Shown here in pieces: positions 33,951 to 44,658 of a stretch of DNA of 64,000 nucleotides. The notes under the pieces were generated by a model. It was not told the DNA's origin, did no database searches, and saw only the letters and a list, made by a program, of their open reading frames with translations. A program made the position numbers and the translations under genes. The first letter of the stretch is position 1. Every line of letters begins with the position of its first letter. Origin of the DNA: Cavia porcellus (taxonomy: Eukaryota; Chordata; Mammalia; Rodentia; Caviidae); assembly GCF_034190915.1 (NCBI RefSeq), contig NW_026947490.1, positions 67,135,494-67,199,493 of the forward strand, given 5' to 3'.

Positions 33951-34918
33951 TCTTATTGTACGTCATTTAACTAACAATCAATTAACAAGTGTCAGTGACG
34001 GCTCAGCTTCCATTCCAGCATGATGTTAAGTGCCGTGGAGAATTCATAAAAGTTATAACACCATTTTTCCCAAGACGATTTCCTGCTTGCTTATGAACTC
34101 TAAGCTGTAAAACCTACATTTAGACTTTAATTCCTCAACGCTCAGCATCAGTAAAGAGGAGAAAATGCAGCCAGTTACTGAGGCATGCGCAAGTGTCTGT
34201 GTAGCACAGACAGACACTGCTCAGGCTGTGCGTCCTCTGGGAACAGCAGGACTGGTACACTGTATGATTTCTCACGCTAGGTCAGCCTGCCCCAGTGGCC
34301 AGGATCTGACCTTGGAGTGTTGCCGGGGAAGAGGAGCCCTGGGAACAGGAGTGGGGAAGGAGAGGAGCGGACCCAGCCAGGCACTAACAGAACGGCCCTT
34401 TCCTTTTGGACTTGAGGGGCCCTGCTCCATAGCCAGGCGCAGGGGTAGGGATGGAGCCCCACGACACAGTGGTGGTCCTGGTCCTGAATTTCTCCACTAA
34501 TTGGCTTTAGAGTTGTTGATTTGCCTTCTAACCTCCCTGGATCATTTTTTTCTCACTAGTAAAACGACGTTAGGCAAAGGAGCTTTGAGTTTCCATTGAG
34601 CTTTCATGCCCTGTTATTCCAAGTAATCAATTAGTCAGGCGGTTAACCAGTTAGGGCATGGTCTGCAGAAAGTCTGTATTTCATGACCTTAGTTTCCAGC
34701 AGTCCCACATGTGAAGTGTGTGTAGTGTAAACGTGCACGCACACACCCAGGTGCCTGTGCACGCGTGTGGGGGCAAAGCTTGTTTCACACCTGCTTTTAC
34801 TTTGTCCTGTCAACCACACCCATCTCACCCCTGACCCTTAAATGCACCAGAGTTCACTAGTGTACTGGGGATGTAAAGATGACTCCCTTAAAGTGTGTGT
34901 GTGTGCGTGCCTGTGTTT
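33951..34918. other. Unique non-coding stretch
   Basis: No gene is visible. A 111-codon plus-strand frame (34165-34500) has no recognisable features. A short alternating purine-pyrimidine stretch lies at about 34715-34770, and a (GT)n-like stretch at about 34892-34912 next to the following SINE. Confidence 0.45.
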
Positions 34919-35108
34919 CTGGTACCAGGGACTGAACCTGAAGCCTTCACATTGAGCTACATTTCCAGCTCTTTTAAAAAATGTTTATTTTGAGATAAGG
35001 TTTCACTCAGTTATTAAGTTGCTCAGGCTGGACTGGGTCTTGCGGTCCTCCTGCCTCAGTTTCCCATTATGGGATGACTAATGTGTACCGCTGAGGCTGA
35101 TTCCTCTG
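34919..35108 (-). mobile_element. Chimeric B1-ID SINE (antisense)
   Basis: On the minus strand, the B1 half has 'GAGGCAGGAGGACCGCAAGA', 'AGTCCAGCCTGAGCAACTTA' and 'AGTGAAACCTTATCTCAAAA'. The ID half has 'GAGCTGGAAATGTAGCTCAA', 'TGTGAAGGCTTCAGGTTCAG' and 'TCCCTGGTACC'. It is a complete layout. The GT-rich sequence just left of it may be its expanded tail. Confidence 0.85.
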
Positions 35109-35629
35109 CCCAAATCAGATGCTGAGGAGACAGACTTTCTCTGCAGCTCTCCAGTGCCACAGCAAGGCCCTGCCAGATGCTGAGCACAGCCAGTGTGACA
35201 AAGGTGACAGTCACACCAGCGCTGCCCCGCAGGACACGGGTCACCAGCGCTGCTCTGCGGGACAGGCAGCCCAGTCCTCTCCCAGCGCCTGCAGTGCGGG
35301 CTCCATGCTTGGGTTGGAATGCGGTGAACTGGAACCGAGTTTTATATCTGCCCTCCCAGACCTGGTGAGAAATGCTGGGAGTGTTTATTAGCCACAAACA
35401 CAGGGTGCTGGGCAGGTCAGCCAGAAGTCCAGACCCAGGCAAGAGGGTGCCGGTAGGGCCTGGGGGGACCCTGAACCCAGGCATTAATTAGAAACACTCG
35501 TCCCTGGACCAAGCCGGCTTGCATGAGCTGTTGGGGCCTGTGTTCACTCCATAAAGATGTTTTATATGGTATTCCTGGCAAGAGCTCGCCACTTTAAAAG
35601 AAAAATAAAAGAAACATTATTGGTAGCCC
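35109..35629. other. Unique stretch with a 28-bp period duplication
   Basis: No gene is visible. It includes a short imperfect tandem duplication at 35214-35269. Frames on both strands (142 codons minus, 90 plus) are unrecognised. Confidence 0.45.
35214..35269 (+). repeat. Imperfect tandem duplication, period 28
   Basis: CACCAGCGCTG followed by C/T differences and GC.GGACA recurs 28 bases apart (units start at 35214 and 35242). Both copies contain CpGs. Confidence 0.7.
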
Positions 35630-35870
35630 AGGGACGAGGGGCGCGCTGCTGCTTCTCTGCCTAGGGTGGGAGTGGCCAGGACCCGGATTCCAGCCTGCCT
35701 GGTGCTTCCCTATCCGTGGGGCGGAGACCCCAGCGCTCCCTTCATGCACCGGGGACGCTGGATAACGCTGGGCAGGGGTCGCTGAAGGCCCGAAGGCCCG
35801 GGGTGTTTGAAGATGAAGCGCCCCCAAACCACTTTCTGCCCACGCCGGCCGTCTTCAAGAAAACACACGA
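35630..35870. promoter_or_regulatory. CpG-rich pocket
   Basis: About 20 CpG dinucleotides fall within about 240 bases (for example around 35638-35645, 35718-35724, 35783-35800 and 35843-35851), while neighbouring DNA is CpG-depleted. No recognisable repeat explains it. It could be a small CpG island: an alternative promoter, an enhancer, or a relic of one. No initiator, TATA box or first exon can be shown. Confidence 0.4.
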
Positions 35871-36048
35871 GAGGCAGTTCTGCAGCTGACAGTAATGCTC
35901 TAGGGAAGGGGAAGTAGGCTAGTGGCATGAAAGCGGGGGAGAAACCACCCATCTGTAGTGGTTAATTAGACTCTTGGAGCTCAGTTGCAAATCTCTGGAG
36001 AGCATAAATTGCATTTCTTTCTTGCCACTGGCTTCCTTCTGGGTGTCG

Positions 36049-36063
36049 CCAGGAGGGGGCGCT
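36049..36063 (+). promoter_or_regulatory. CTCF-like binding motif
   Basis: CCAGGAGGGGGCGCT matches the central 15-base core of the CTCF consensus (CCASNAGRKGGCGCT type) very closely. It lies about 180 bases from the CpG-rich pocket. A core match of this quality in non-repeat DNA is often bound in mammals, but occupancy cannot be read from sequence. Confidence 0.5.
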
Positions 36064-36599
36064 GGAGAGAGGGCAGAGGAGAATGCATGCCTCCATTCAT
36101 TTCGCTTCCTGGTCTGCCTCCTCTGCCTAGCTGCCCCATCATGTTGGCTCCTTTGCAGAGGTCAGAGCTGGCCCATGCAGCCCTTCTCCAAACCTTAAGT
36201 CTTAGGCATTCCAGCTTCTCCCCCTGCGCCCCCATCCCTTGGCCACCTGCTGCTTCCAGTTCTGACCATCTGTGCAGCTTGGCGCCCCGGATCTGCCTCT
36301 TCCGGTCTTGGCCAGCACAATGATCTGCACAGTAAACTCTGCCTTAGAGTAACCGGCCTGTGCTTACCGGCTCCAGGCAGGCGCCGGCTGAATCAGAAAC
36401 GCAAATAACCACTTTGACACTGTGAGGGGACCACAGACAGGTCAGGGGCACCTTGCACGGCAATTTTCCTCAGGATGATAGTGTGAGAGTTGTGTTCACT
36501 TCTTCTTAGGTTTACTTTTTATGTTGACAAATAACACTGCTTTATTTTTAAGATTTTTTATCAGTACGTTTTCAATACATAATGTTTACATCCATCTTC
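36064..36599. other. Unique non-coding stretch
   Basis: Nothing recognisable beyond the CTCF-like motif at its left edge. A 112-codon plus-strand frame (35985-36323) is unrecognised. Confidence 0.4.
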
Positions 36600-36840
36600 A
36601 GGGTTATGTACATGCACAATCCTGGACAAGAAAAACCAAGTAGGAGTTATCACTATCCCAGACTTAAAAATATACTACAAAACCACAGTGATCAACACAG
36701 TAAGGAAAGGGGCGTGTGGATCAGGGAACACAACAGTAGAGGAAGGAGCCACCCACGGCTCATTCAGACATCTGATCTTCAGCACCTGCTAGGTGAAAGG
36801 TAACCCCTGTAGCAAATGGGGCTGAGAAAACTCCTTATAC
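36600..36840 (+). mobile_element. L1 ORF2 3'-region fragment
   Basis: The plus-strand frame 36582-36803 conceptually reads a short peptide with 'PRLKNILQNHSDQHS'. In a shifted alignment at DNA level it follows the L1 ORF2 stretch 'ccagacTTAAAAaTATACTACAAAaCcACAGT' well known from mammalian L1, then the region with 'CATCTGATCTTcAGCA'. It is a 5'-truncated, decayed copy without reverse transcriptase activity. The upstream edge is uncertain. Confidence 0.65.
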
Positions 36841-38489
36841 CCTAGCAGAAGGTTATAAAGAACGTCTTGGTGAGGATCACCATCTAAGCCTACAGTGCAC
36901 GGTGGAAAGCCAGTTCCCCAACTTGATTCTTTCCATGATTCTGGTCGCAGACTGAGTTGGAAGAGAACTGTATCTAATGCAATGGTTAGGTTCAATGTTG
37001 ACCTTGTGGGAAATCTGAGCCAGTCTGGTTTGAGACCAGAACTGTGGAGAGAATGGAGTTTGTGAAGCAAAGTAGCATCGTGTTTCACCTCATTGGCATT
37101 GGACAGTGGTGTAGACAAACAATACAGAAGCTTGTAAGTTCTTAAACCTAAAAGGGAGTCTCCTAGGTCACCCCTGACCAGTGTCTCACTTGCCTTTACC
37201 CCATCACTGCCCTCCCTGTGCCCAGAGTGGCTGCTGTCTCTTCCTTCTCTCCACGAGCCAGTTGCATACTGGAGAGAAACTCTGCGGCGTGAAAGCTCCT
37301 CCCTGAAAAAAAATAGTTAAAAAAAAGGAAAAAAGAATCCTTGTGGTAGAAAAACATCTACAGAGACAGTAAGAAATGCCCAGCTTGGAAACACAAATCA
37401 CTTGGTTTATGGGACAAAACTAGGAGATACCTATCTTTGTTTTCACAGAAGTAAATATTTTTTAAAAATATACTGCTTGTGTATATTCTTCCATTCCAGC
37501 TGGAAACAGTCGTTGCAAAACAGCCTGAGAGCAGCCACTGAGGAATCGTGAGGTGGTCAGGGCTCTGTACTCCCGCCGGATGGAGAGTGTCCATGTAGTA
37601 GCCCTTTCCAGTGGATGAAGGTTAAAGGGGAGGGTGGAGTGGGGGGCCCTGGTGATGGGGGAGTACAAGGTGTCCATCTCGTGAAGCCTGGAGTAGCTGG
37701 ACTTGGGAAGCTGCAATTCCAGAGACTGTCACCCCGCTTGCCTCTTCCTTTCCCTTGGTGACAGGCAGATGTCTCCAGGGACAACACCACTCAGAGTCTC
37801 AGGGCCGGAAAGTATACAACACCTTGGGGTGAGGAACTTTGAGACCAGCATTTTTCTTCCCTGGATGGCTCTATCTGCAGCCCTTGGGGGCATCTCTGGT
37901 TCCCAGGGGAAGAGGCCCTTCTGCTGGGGGAGGTGGCAGCACCCAGATATCCCAATTTCAGCGGGTTCCAGGACAGGGACATGGGTGTGCACCTGGTACA
38001 CATACACAGCACACCTACAGAAGCTCGGTCAGAGCACTAGAGCTTCCCCTGCTGGCTCACCCCTTCCTCCAGGGATCTCTCCCTTGGACTGTCAGTCCCC
38101 AGAGTCCCGGATGTTCATTCCCACCCCACTTCTGGCTGGAAACTCCTCTTGCTTCCTCAGATGCGGTTCAGGGAAGGGAGTCTCTCCGGGGTGCTGGGTG
38201 TTCCTTTTTCAGCTCTCCACACTCAACTGTAGTGCCCAACACGGAAATTTCTACCTTCTTCTTGCCTTGCCCATACTTTCTTAAATTTTATCTGAAGATC
38301 AAGGAATCCAGGCTGGTGTAGAATGGGGATGAGGAGTGGCTGAAAACCTGCTCCACATTGTACTTCTGTCCACAGCTGGTGGAAGGACAGTACTTCTCTG
38401 TCCTATGGATGCAGTGAGTCTGGAGTTGCCAGGGTCCTCTTCCTGCAGGGGTGAGGCTGCTATCCTGTCAGGTCAGAGACTGCTGCAGC
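36841..38489. other. Unique non-coding stretch
   Basis: No gene is visible. Long overlapping frames at 37703-38284 (193 codons) and 37839-38321 (160 codons), both plus, use different phases of the same GC-richer DNA and carry no domain. The 37300-37470 part has A runs. Confidence 0.45.
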
Positions 38490-38840
38490 CTAAAGATTTG
38501 AGTCCCCCTGAATTCATCTGTTGAAACTCCTAAAGTGATAATGTTTGACCGTGGGATCCTCACGAGGTCATTAGATCATAAGAAAGGGACCAGGGCCCTT
38601 AGAAGGTGACCCCGGGGAGCTCCTTGACCCTTCCACTGTGGGCAGAAAGAATAAGGAGACTGCACCCATTCGGCCATGAACCAGAGCGTGGAGCCTCACC
38701 AGACCCTGGAGCCTCCTCACCAGACCCTGAATCTGCTGGTTCTTTAACCTTGGATTTCCAGGCCACTGGAACTGTGGAACATGCATGTTGCTTAAGCCAC
38801 TAGCTGGTGATGTTTGCTGTGACAGCCCTGATGAAGACAG
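38490..38840 (+). mobile_element. MLT1-type MaLR LTR (sense), near full length
   Basis: Words in order: 'TTCATCTGTTGAAACTCCTA', 'AGGTCATTAGATCATAAGAA', 'GGGCCCTTAGAAGGTGACCC', 'GGGGAGCTCCTTGACCCTTC', 'ACCAGACCCTGAATCTGCTG', 'TCTTTAACCTTGGATTTCCA', 'ACTGGAACTGTGG', 'TTAAGCCAC' and 'ACAGCCCTGATGAAGACAG'. This is the recognisable path of the old MaLR LTRs shared by placental mammals. It contains a small direct repeat of CACCAGACCCTG (about 38696 and 38717). Confidence 0.8.
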
Positions 38841-41700
38841 AGAGCTCTGCTGCCTGTGTGCTCTGAGAGGCTGGGGATGAAGATTTTCCTGGGATGCCAG
38901 AGCTCAGAGGCTAAGCAGGGCTCCTGCCTACTCCAAACCCATTGACATGTGGCTGGGTGGTTTGTGCCAACTGCAGGGCTCACTTGGCAGTACTGGGCAG
39001 TCTGGAGACCGCTTCTCAGACAGCTGGTTCTGGTTCCAGTCTTTCTTCACCAAGGATGGGGACTGGGCATGGTGGCTGCATGAGTTCATCTCCTGTGCCC
39101 ATCAAGGTGGGTATCCAAATCACATTCCAAATAGAGGGACATGGCATCTCGTCCTTCACACCGTCACTAAGTCACCTAAACACTTATTCCTGGGACATCT
39201 TGGTCAGCTCTGGGTCAGAAGTACCCAGAGCAGTGACACAAAAATACCCCTCCCACTATCGTCCCTAAGACAGTGTGGGCAGAGTGTTTATGAAGAAGGT
39301 GCCAACTTTTTATGAATGCAAGGTAGAACATAGAAATAAACTAAGGCATAAAATAATCCAGTGACTGCTGCATGTGAATAGGTTCAACATGGAAACGAGT
39401 TTCAAACTAGCTCTCAGCCCTAGGCTCTTTTGGCTATGTTGTAATTTCTGCTTCCCTGGGTTATATCAATTTTGACTTAGATTATAGTCAAGTGGAATAG
39501 AACTGTCCTGTACCATGGAAACAGTGTCTTCCATTTCATGTGCATACATGATCCTCCCTGGGGAATCTACAGAGTCTGTGAGGCTTCCAAAGGGCTCCGT
39601 GTCACCCAACAGGTCCTTATCCTATTGTGACGGGGCTGAAGTCAGGTGAACTCCATATAGCTCTCCATAGGCAGAGCCCAGGGAAGATGTCCGTGTTGGG
39701 AGGCGACCATCCCAGCCCGAGAAGGATACTTACTTTGGCAGCATATAGGAGTGGTCAGTTGGAACAACCACAGAGGATAGTTCACACATCTGTACCCCTA
39801 CATCCCCGGAGCAGACTCCTCAGAGGTTAGCACTTCAGACCCAGGAGGACTTGCGGTCATCTGACTTGGACATCTATAGAACTGACCTCATGGTGGGGTC
39901 ATCTGGGGAGCTTTGAATGCAAATCATGTCTGGAAACCCCTTAGCTTTTTATTGTAATGGTTCGAGGGTGGGATTCTGGCCTCTATCACATTTTTAAGCC
40001 TTGTAGGTGATTTTCATGTCCAGCCAAGAACCACAGACCTTCTACGCCTGAACTGCTTCATCTAGGCTGCACACTGGAACCCCCTCCTGCCTGAGTCCCA
40101 TCCTCAAGATCTTCTGATGGAACCAGGCAGGAAGGTGTTAGCACCAGAAACTTTAAAACTAACCCCAGTGATTCTTACGGGCAACCAAATTTGGGAATCA
40201 CTGTTGGAGTCTCACTTCCCTCTACAAAGAAAACAAAGCCAAAGAGAAGCACCTGAGGCTCCAGAGCCAAGACAGAGCAAGGTTAAACCCACGACTCTTT
40301 CTAGGGCGGTTCAGGGCTTGTGTGGAGAAAGGGAACTCCCAAGGAAGGGTCTTGCCTCCATCTTTGATTGGAAAGATATTTATTTTTGTAATTTTAATGC
40401 TGCAATCTGTCCCGCTGGCCTGCAACAGGAGTGGTGCAGATCCAAAGACCCCAGCCTGCCCATTCGCTAAGCACCAGTTCTCTGCCATGCATGTTCCACA
40501 GTTGCACTGTTCTGAGATTGTAGATGTACACTCCAGTCACACGCCCGCCTGGCAGAGCTGGTGAGGACCATAGCCACAGTGCATCCCAGGAACCCCTTTC
40601 TTGAGCACAACACCATGGCCTAGAATGCCATTTTGTACCGGAAGTAGATGACCAAGATGAAACAAAACAAATTCATATTTGAGTAAGGATTTTGTTCTTA
40701 AGTGAGTCTTGAAAGGGAAGTTGGAGACTTACGAATGTGAACTGATGGGGGTCAAGAAGGTTAACACCAGAACTGGAGACTTATCAAGAATTCCTTAGTC
40801 TTCTGGGGTTCCTGGGATTTCATGCTGTCTCTGGGGAAGAAAGACTGGATAGCTGGTCTCACCGTTTTGAGGCGCCAGGTTAAAGGGGTCTCATCTCCTG
40901 CTTGCTTTTTGGCCTTTCTCAGTGCTTGTGTGCTCTCTGTCCGCTGCCTGCATGGGCCCTGCTAGGGAGGGAGAGGAAGCCAGGGGCGGACGGGCACTGC
41001 AGATGCCTGCCTGGAGCCCAGACCCACTATGTACAGCTGAAAGCTGGAACTCATCATCCTGATGGGGACTGTCACCACTGATCAAGTGCCAAAGCACAAG
41101 CCAACCTGAATTGCCTGACATTGGCACCCTAAGAGTTGTGTAGGGAGGAGGTTACCTTCTGTTTTCACCTGGCCCCTATGAGTTTCTGCATCCATTATGA
41201 TTTACTTGGCAGACACCCATGGAAACGGAGATTAAGATTGATGGTGACACCGAGCACAATTGCACTGAGTCCTGTAGATTGTTAACTCTATCCAAGTTTT
41301 CATCTTCTGGCCTTTTGTGTACCCGAGGTCAACATTAACATTAACATCCCATTCAGTGAGTGCCAGCAGGTACCAGCTGATGTCAAGCTGGTGAGAAGGA
41401 GCCGGCACCTTGGGAACGGCCTCCTGGGCAGCAGTGTCCCTGATGTAACACACTGCGGGTGAGGAAGAGGAAGCCTGACATCTGAATACAGGGACGGAGT
41501 GCGGGTTCCTGCGCTTTCTCCTGCCTTGAAGGAACACTGGTAAGAGACAGGTCTCTCTGGAGGCGTCAGATCTTTGACGCATTAGCAAACCCTCCAAAAC
41601 GATGTTTCCTCCAGGAGTGCTTGCCAGTGTGAAATCTATTTGTAACACTGGAGCTGGCTTATGGCCCTGCCCTCTTACAGGCCAACGTCCAAACACATGT
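38841..41700. other. Unique non-coding stretch
   Basis: No gene, confident repeat or regulatory site is visible. Frames of up to 154 codons (41232-41696 minus) and 122 codons (38947-39315 plus) resemble no known protein. Confidence 0.45.
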
Positions 41701-44154
41701 GCGACAAACTTATATTGCTCTGCTTTTAGAGAAACTTCTCAAACTTATATCAATGCATAAGAATTACAGTTTCTTCCAATATATAAGCTTTCTTTTCTTT
41801 CCTTTTCTTTTCCTTCTTTCCTGGCTTCCTTCTTCCTGCATTTTGAAGCAAGTTGTGAAAATATCACAGGTCATAGAGCACCCAAGAATAGAACAGGCTA
41901 TGTGGCTAATTAGGAAGAGCCTGATTTTCATTTTTCTGAAGAATGTCACTTTTCTAGTCTTCCCACTTGGGCACCAGAAAAATGACAACAGATGCTGGGT
42001 GACTTTGTCTCTCTTTGGAGGTCTTTCCTCTTCTTTTGACTCGGGCATTTAGGAAAAGGACTGGGAGGCTCATTGGAAAGAATTGCATGTATGCTACGAA
42101 AGAAATACACACAGTAAAAAAATAACAGTAGGTGAGTCGATTCTGGGAGAAAGTGCCAATGCCTGCTTTCTGGGTACTGGCGAGTTCCTCACCAGGCTAC
42201 ACTCCCAATGGTACCTCCCAGGGCTGGGTCTGGACTCCACGCAGGCCATCTGTGGTGCCCGTCAGCTCTGGGATTGCAATTTTTTTCTGTTCAGTGGCCT
42301 CAGAGAAGGTTTTTGTCCCTCCATCTTTTGCTGAGAGCATGGCTCCTTCCTTAGACATAACTGCTGCAGAAAAGAGAGACATTTTCTAAACGCTGAGGCG
42401 GGCACTGAGAGAAGAGGGCTCCATCTGTGCCCGCTCCGGGCCTGCTCACATTCCACAGTTTATGTGCAGCAACCCGGGCATGTGTTTTTGAAGAAAGTAA
42501 TACTTGACTAAATTGTCCTCCTGACGTAAACCTGTAATTTAAAAATTACATATATTTAGAGAACAAGTCAAAACAGGAAGCAGATTCCCAAAGTGGGTTA
42601 AGATATTTATGTGTTAAATGCCTACTACTATCATAGTAGACCTGTGCGGCTGTGTTTAAACAAAAATTTCACAGAGCACAGGAAGAAGGAGTTGCGGAGC
42701 CAGCCTTTTGCAGTCTCTGGACAGGGCTGGGGCTTCCGGCTGGTCGCTCTGTCTGCTGTCCCCCCCACGGCAGCTTGTGATGCCCAGTGTCCCTTGTGTC
42801 AGTTCTGTTGCAAGAGCAGAGTATAGGCTCAGGCGAAACACAACAGAAAATTATATATGTCTCCATGTAGAAAAATGTAAGAGGCAGGAAAGTTTATTCT
42901 AAAATTCAAAGAGCAATACTAAGAAAAGAAATCGAAATTTGGGCAAATTCAAATAAGTTTGTACCCTTACAAGCCTTTGATTAATGATTCTAACATGAAT
43001 CACCCTAAATAGGCCCTGCAGATAAACTTGGCCTTTTTGAAAGAGACATTCAGCCACAGACAACTTTTTGCACTTGATTTTGCAATGTTCTATGTTAATG
43101 AACCTTGTTTATATGCAGAGAAAAGTGAGAAGTTAATTTTGTTCTTAGAGAACCAGTCTAGCTGGGGAGACCAGACCACAAATGGAAAAGCCAAGTAAGG
43201 CGTCCAGAAGTAAACAACAACAAAGAGACAGAAAACAGCGGTGGGTGGTTCCAGGAACGGTCCTCAGAGAGGTCCGTGCTCCACTGCTTACAACTGAAAT
43301 GCAGGACTCCGGCCTGCAGAGAGAGAAGCCAGGGACAGAATCGGCACCTGTCCACAGGAGAGTGTGCGAACTTCATCTAAAGCTTCCCCAGTGCTGGCCA
43401 TCGGCAGGCGGACTGGTTTGCCATTGTGGATCCCTTCCAGGGCTGCAGCTAAGAGGACATAGCTAGGGGAGTGCAGGCCGGACACCTCCCTGTTCCACCG
43501 CGTCCTCCTGCAGGTCCAGCTGCTACTCTGCTGTGTGCTGTATCAGTGAGAGCAATGTCTTTACTACCGAGGGATCTTTTACACTATACTACATGAATAT
43601 TAAAGCCTTTAACTTTGGCCTTTTCAAATACTTCTCTTATAGCATTTTTCAAGTAGCAGTCATTTAATAACGGTCAATGTTATTAAATGAGTGAATTAAA
43701 CATGTTAAGTGGTTTTTAATTAATGTTGTGTTGCTTAAGGGTAAGAGGTGAGTCTCACGTTCCTTGGACCTAAGTACACGGTTCCCTGGGCCTTGGCAGT
43801 CGTTGGCTAAGTCCTCGGAGGCAACCTCTTCATCTTCATCTCCGGTATTCACACTCTTGTGTCATCCTTACCTGGAACGTTTCTGAACCCAGAGATTCAT
43901 TTCTAATGAATGGCATATGGAACAAGGGACAGATACCTCTTCTGACATCAGGTGATCAAAGATTCATCTTGCAAACCCTCTTCCCTCACTGGCTTACTTT
44001 GACTGAAGCCACTTGCCACACTGAGCTGCTGGGTGGAGATTTCCACATGTCAAAACATCCAGCAGTCACTGACAAAGAACTGAGAGCTCTAATTTAAATG
44101 CTTGAGAGAAACTGAGGCACCGAGGAAGAGTGAGCTTAGATGTAGGTTCTCTCA
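41701..44154. other. Unique non-coding stretch
   Basis: No gene is visible. A pyrimidine-rich patch lies at about 41785-41835. The 42480-43160 part is AT-rich. Frames up to 117 codons (41699-42052 plus) are unrecognised. Confidence 0.45.
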
Positions 44155-44229
44155 AAATGAACTGCGATACATTGCTGGTGGGAATGTAAGTGAATACAGC
44201 TACTATCAGAAAATAGTACGAAGGTTCCC
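44155..44229 (+). mobile_element. L1 3'-end, part 1 (before the LTR)
   Basis: 'ATACATTGCTGGTGGGAATG' and 'ACAGCTACTATCAGAAAATAG' are hallmark passages of the end of L1 ORF2. This part stops at the solo LTR and resumes at 44659. The last six bases (GTTCCC, 44224-44229) are the duplicated target. Confidence 0.8.
44224..44229 (+). repeat. Target-site duplication, left copy
   Basis: GTTCCC directly precedes the solo LTR and is repeated at 44653-44658. Six bases is the length typical of class II ERV integration. Confidence 0.9.
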
Positions 44230-44296
44230 TGTCGATGTCCGCTCCCGGCCGGCAGGAAGGACACACGACAAAGTCTGGCAGTGGACAACCTTTTCT

Positions 44297-44302
44297 TTTA
44301 TT
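44297..44302 (-). terminator. Polyadenylation signal of the solo LTR
   Basis: TTTATT on the plus strand is AATAAA on the LTR strand. It is correctly placed between the TATA box and the U5 end. Confidence 0.7.
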
Positions 44303-44424
44303 TTCCTTCTCCGTACAGCCTGCCCTGGGATCGCTCCCAGCCGAAGCCTCCTTTGGTCCGCTCCCCGCGGCTCCTTTTGGGCTTCTACTTCCGGGCTTCT
44401 TTTTCCCCCCCAGGGGTGGCACCA

Positions 44425-44434
44425 GTATATATAC
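44425..44434 (-). promoter_or_regulatory. TATA box of the solo LTR
   Basis: GTATATATAC (self-complementary) lies downstream of the CCAAT words and about 125 bases upstream of AATAAA on the minus strand, the expected U3-R position. If active it would drive minus-strand transcription toward lower coordinates. Confidence 0.7.
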
Positions 44435-44524
44435 GGATACAGTGTCCAATCATGTTAAAGTAAGCAAGGCAAGCTGATTGGCTAACATCATCAGTTGCCA
44501 GGCAGACTATATTGTTGAGCGGGT

Positions 44525-44541
44525 TGCTTACGCGGTAAGCA
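44525..44541. other. Inverted repeat in LTR U3
   Basis: TGCTTAC-GCG-GTAAGCA is a perfect 7-base inverted repeat with a CpG-containing loop in U3, where dimeric transcription factors usually bind in retroviral enhancers. Its bound factor is unknown to me. Confidence 0.6.
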
Positions 44542-44652
44542 GGAAACTAACGTGCTCGATGGGAGGGGTAATCTACCTCAGGCTTTACTCTTTACTACAG
44601 GCCTCACGTCCGCCAAGTGAGGCGACCGGGCTCGGGGCTGCGGCTCCCAACA

Positions 44653-44658
44653 GTTCCC
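44653..44658 (+). repeat. Target-site duplication, right copy
   Basis: GTTCCC directly follows the LTR and matches 44224-44229. After it the L1 sequence continues in register. Confidence 0.9.

Larger units (their letters stand above)
44230..44652 (-). mobile_element. Solo LTR of an IAP-like class II endogenous retrovirus
   Basis: Read on the minus strand the element starts TGTTGGGAGCCGC at 44652 and ends with CA at 44230, with TG...CA termini. In order it has two CCAAT-type words (about 44481-44477 and 44450-44446), a TATA box in GTATATATAC (44434-44425), a polyadenylation signal AATAAA (44302-44297) and a U5 with the 'CCTTCCTGCCGGCCGGGAGC'-type end seen in IAP LTRs. Length is 423 bases, inside the usual IAP LTR range. 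A perfect 6-bp target duplication flanks it. No internal genes remain, so it is a solo LTR left by recombination between two LTRs. It is rich in CpG for this window, suggesting a fairly recent insertion. Confidence 0.9.

Noticed and set aside
37703..38321. Overlapping plus-strand frames of 193 and 160 codons
   Set aside because: Two phases of the same GC-richer DNA are both open, which is compositional, and neither resembles a protein.
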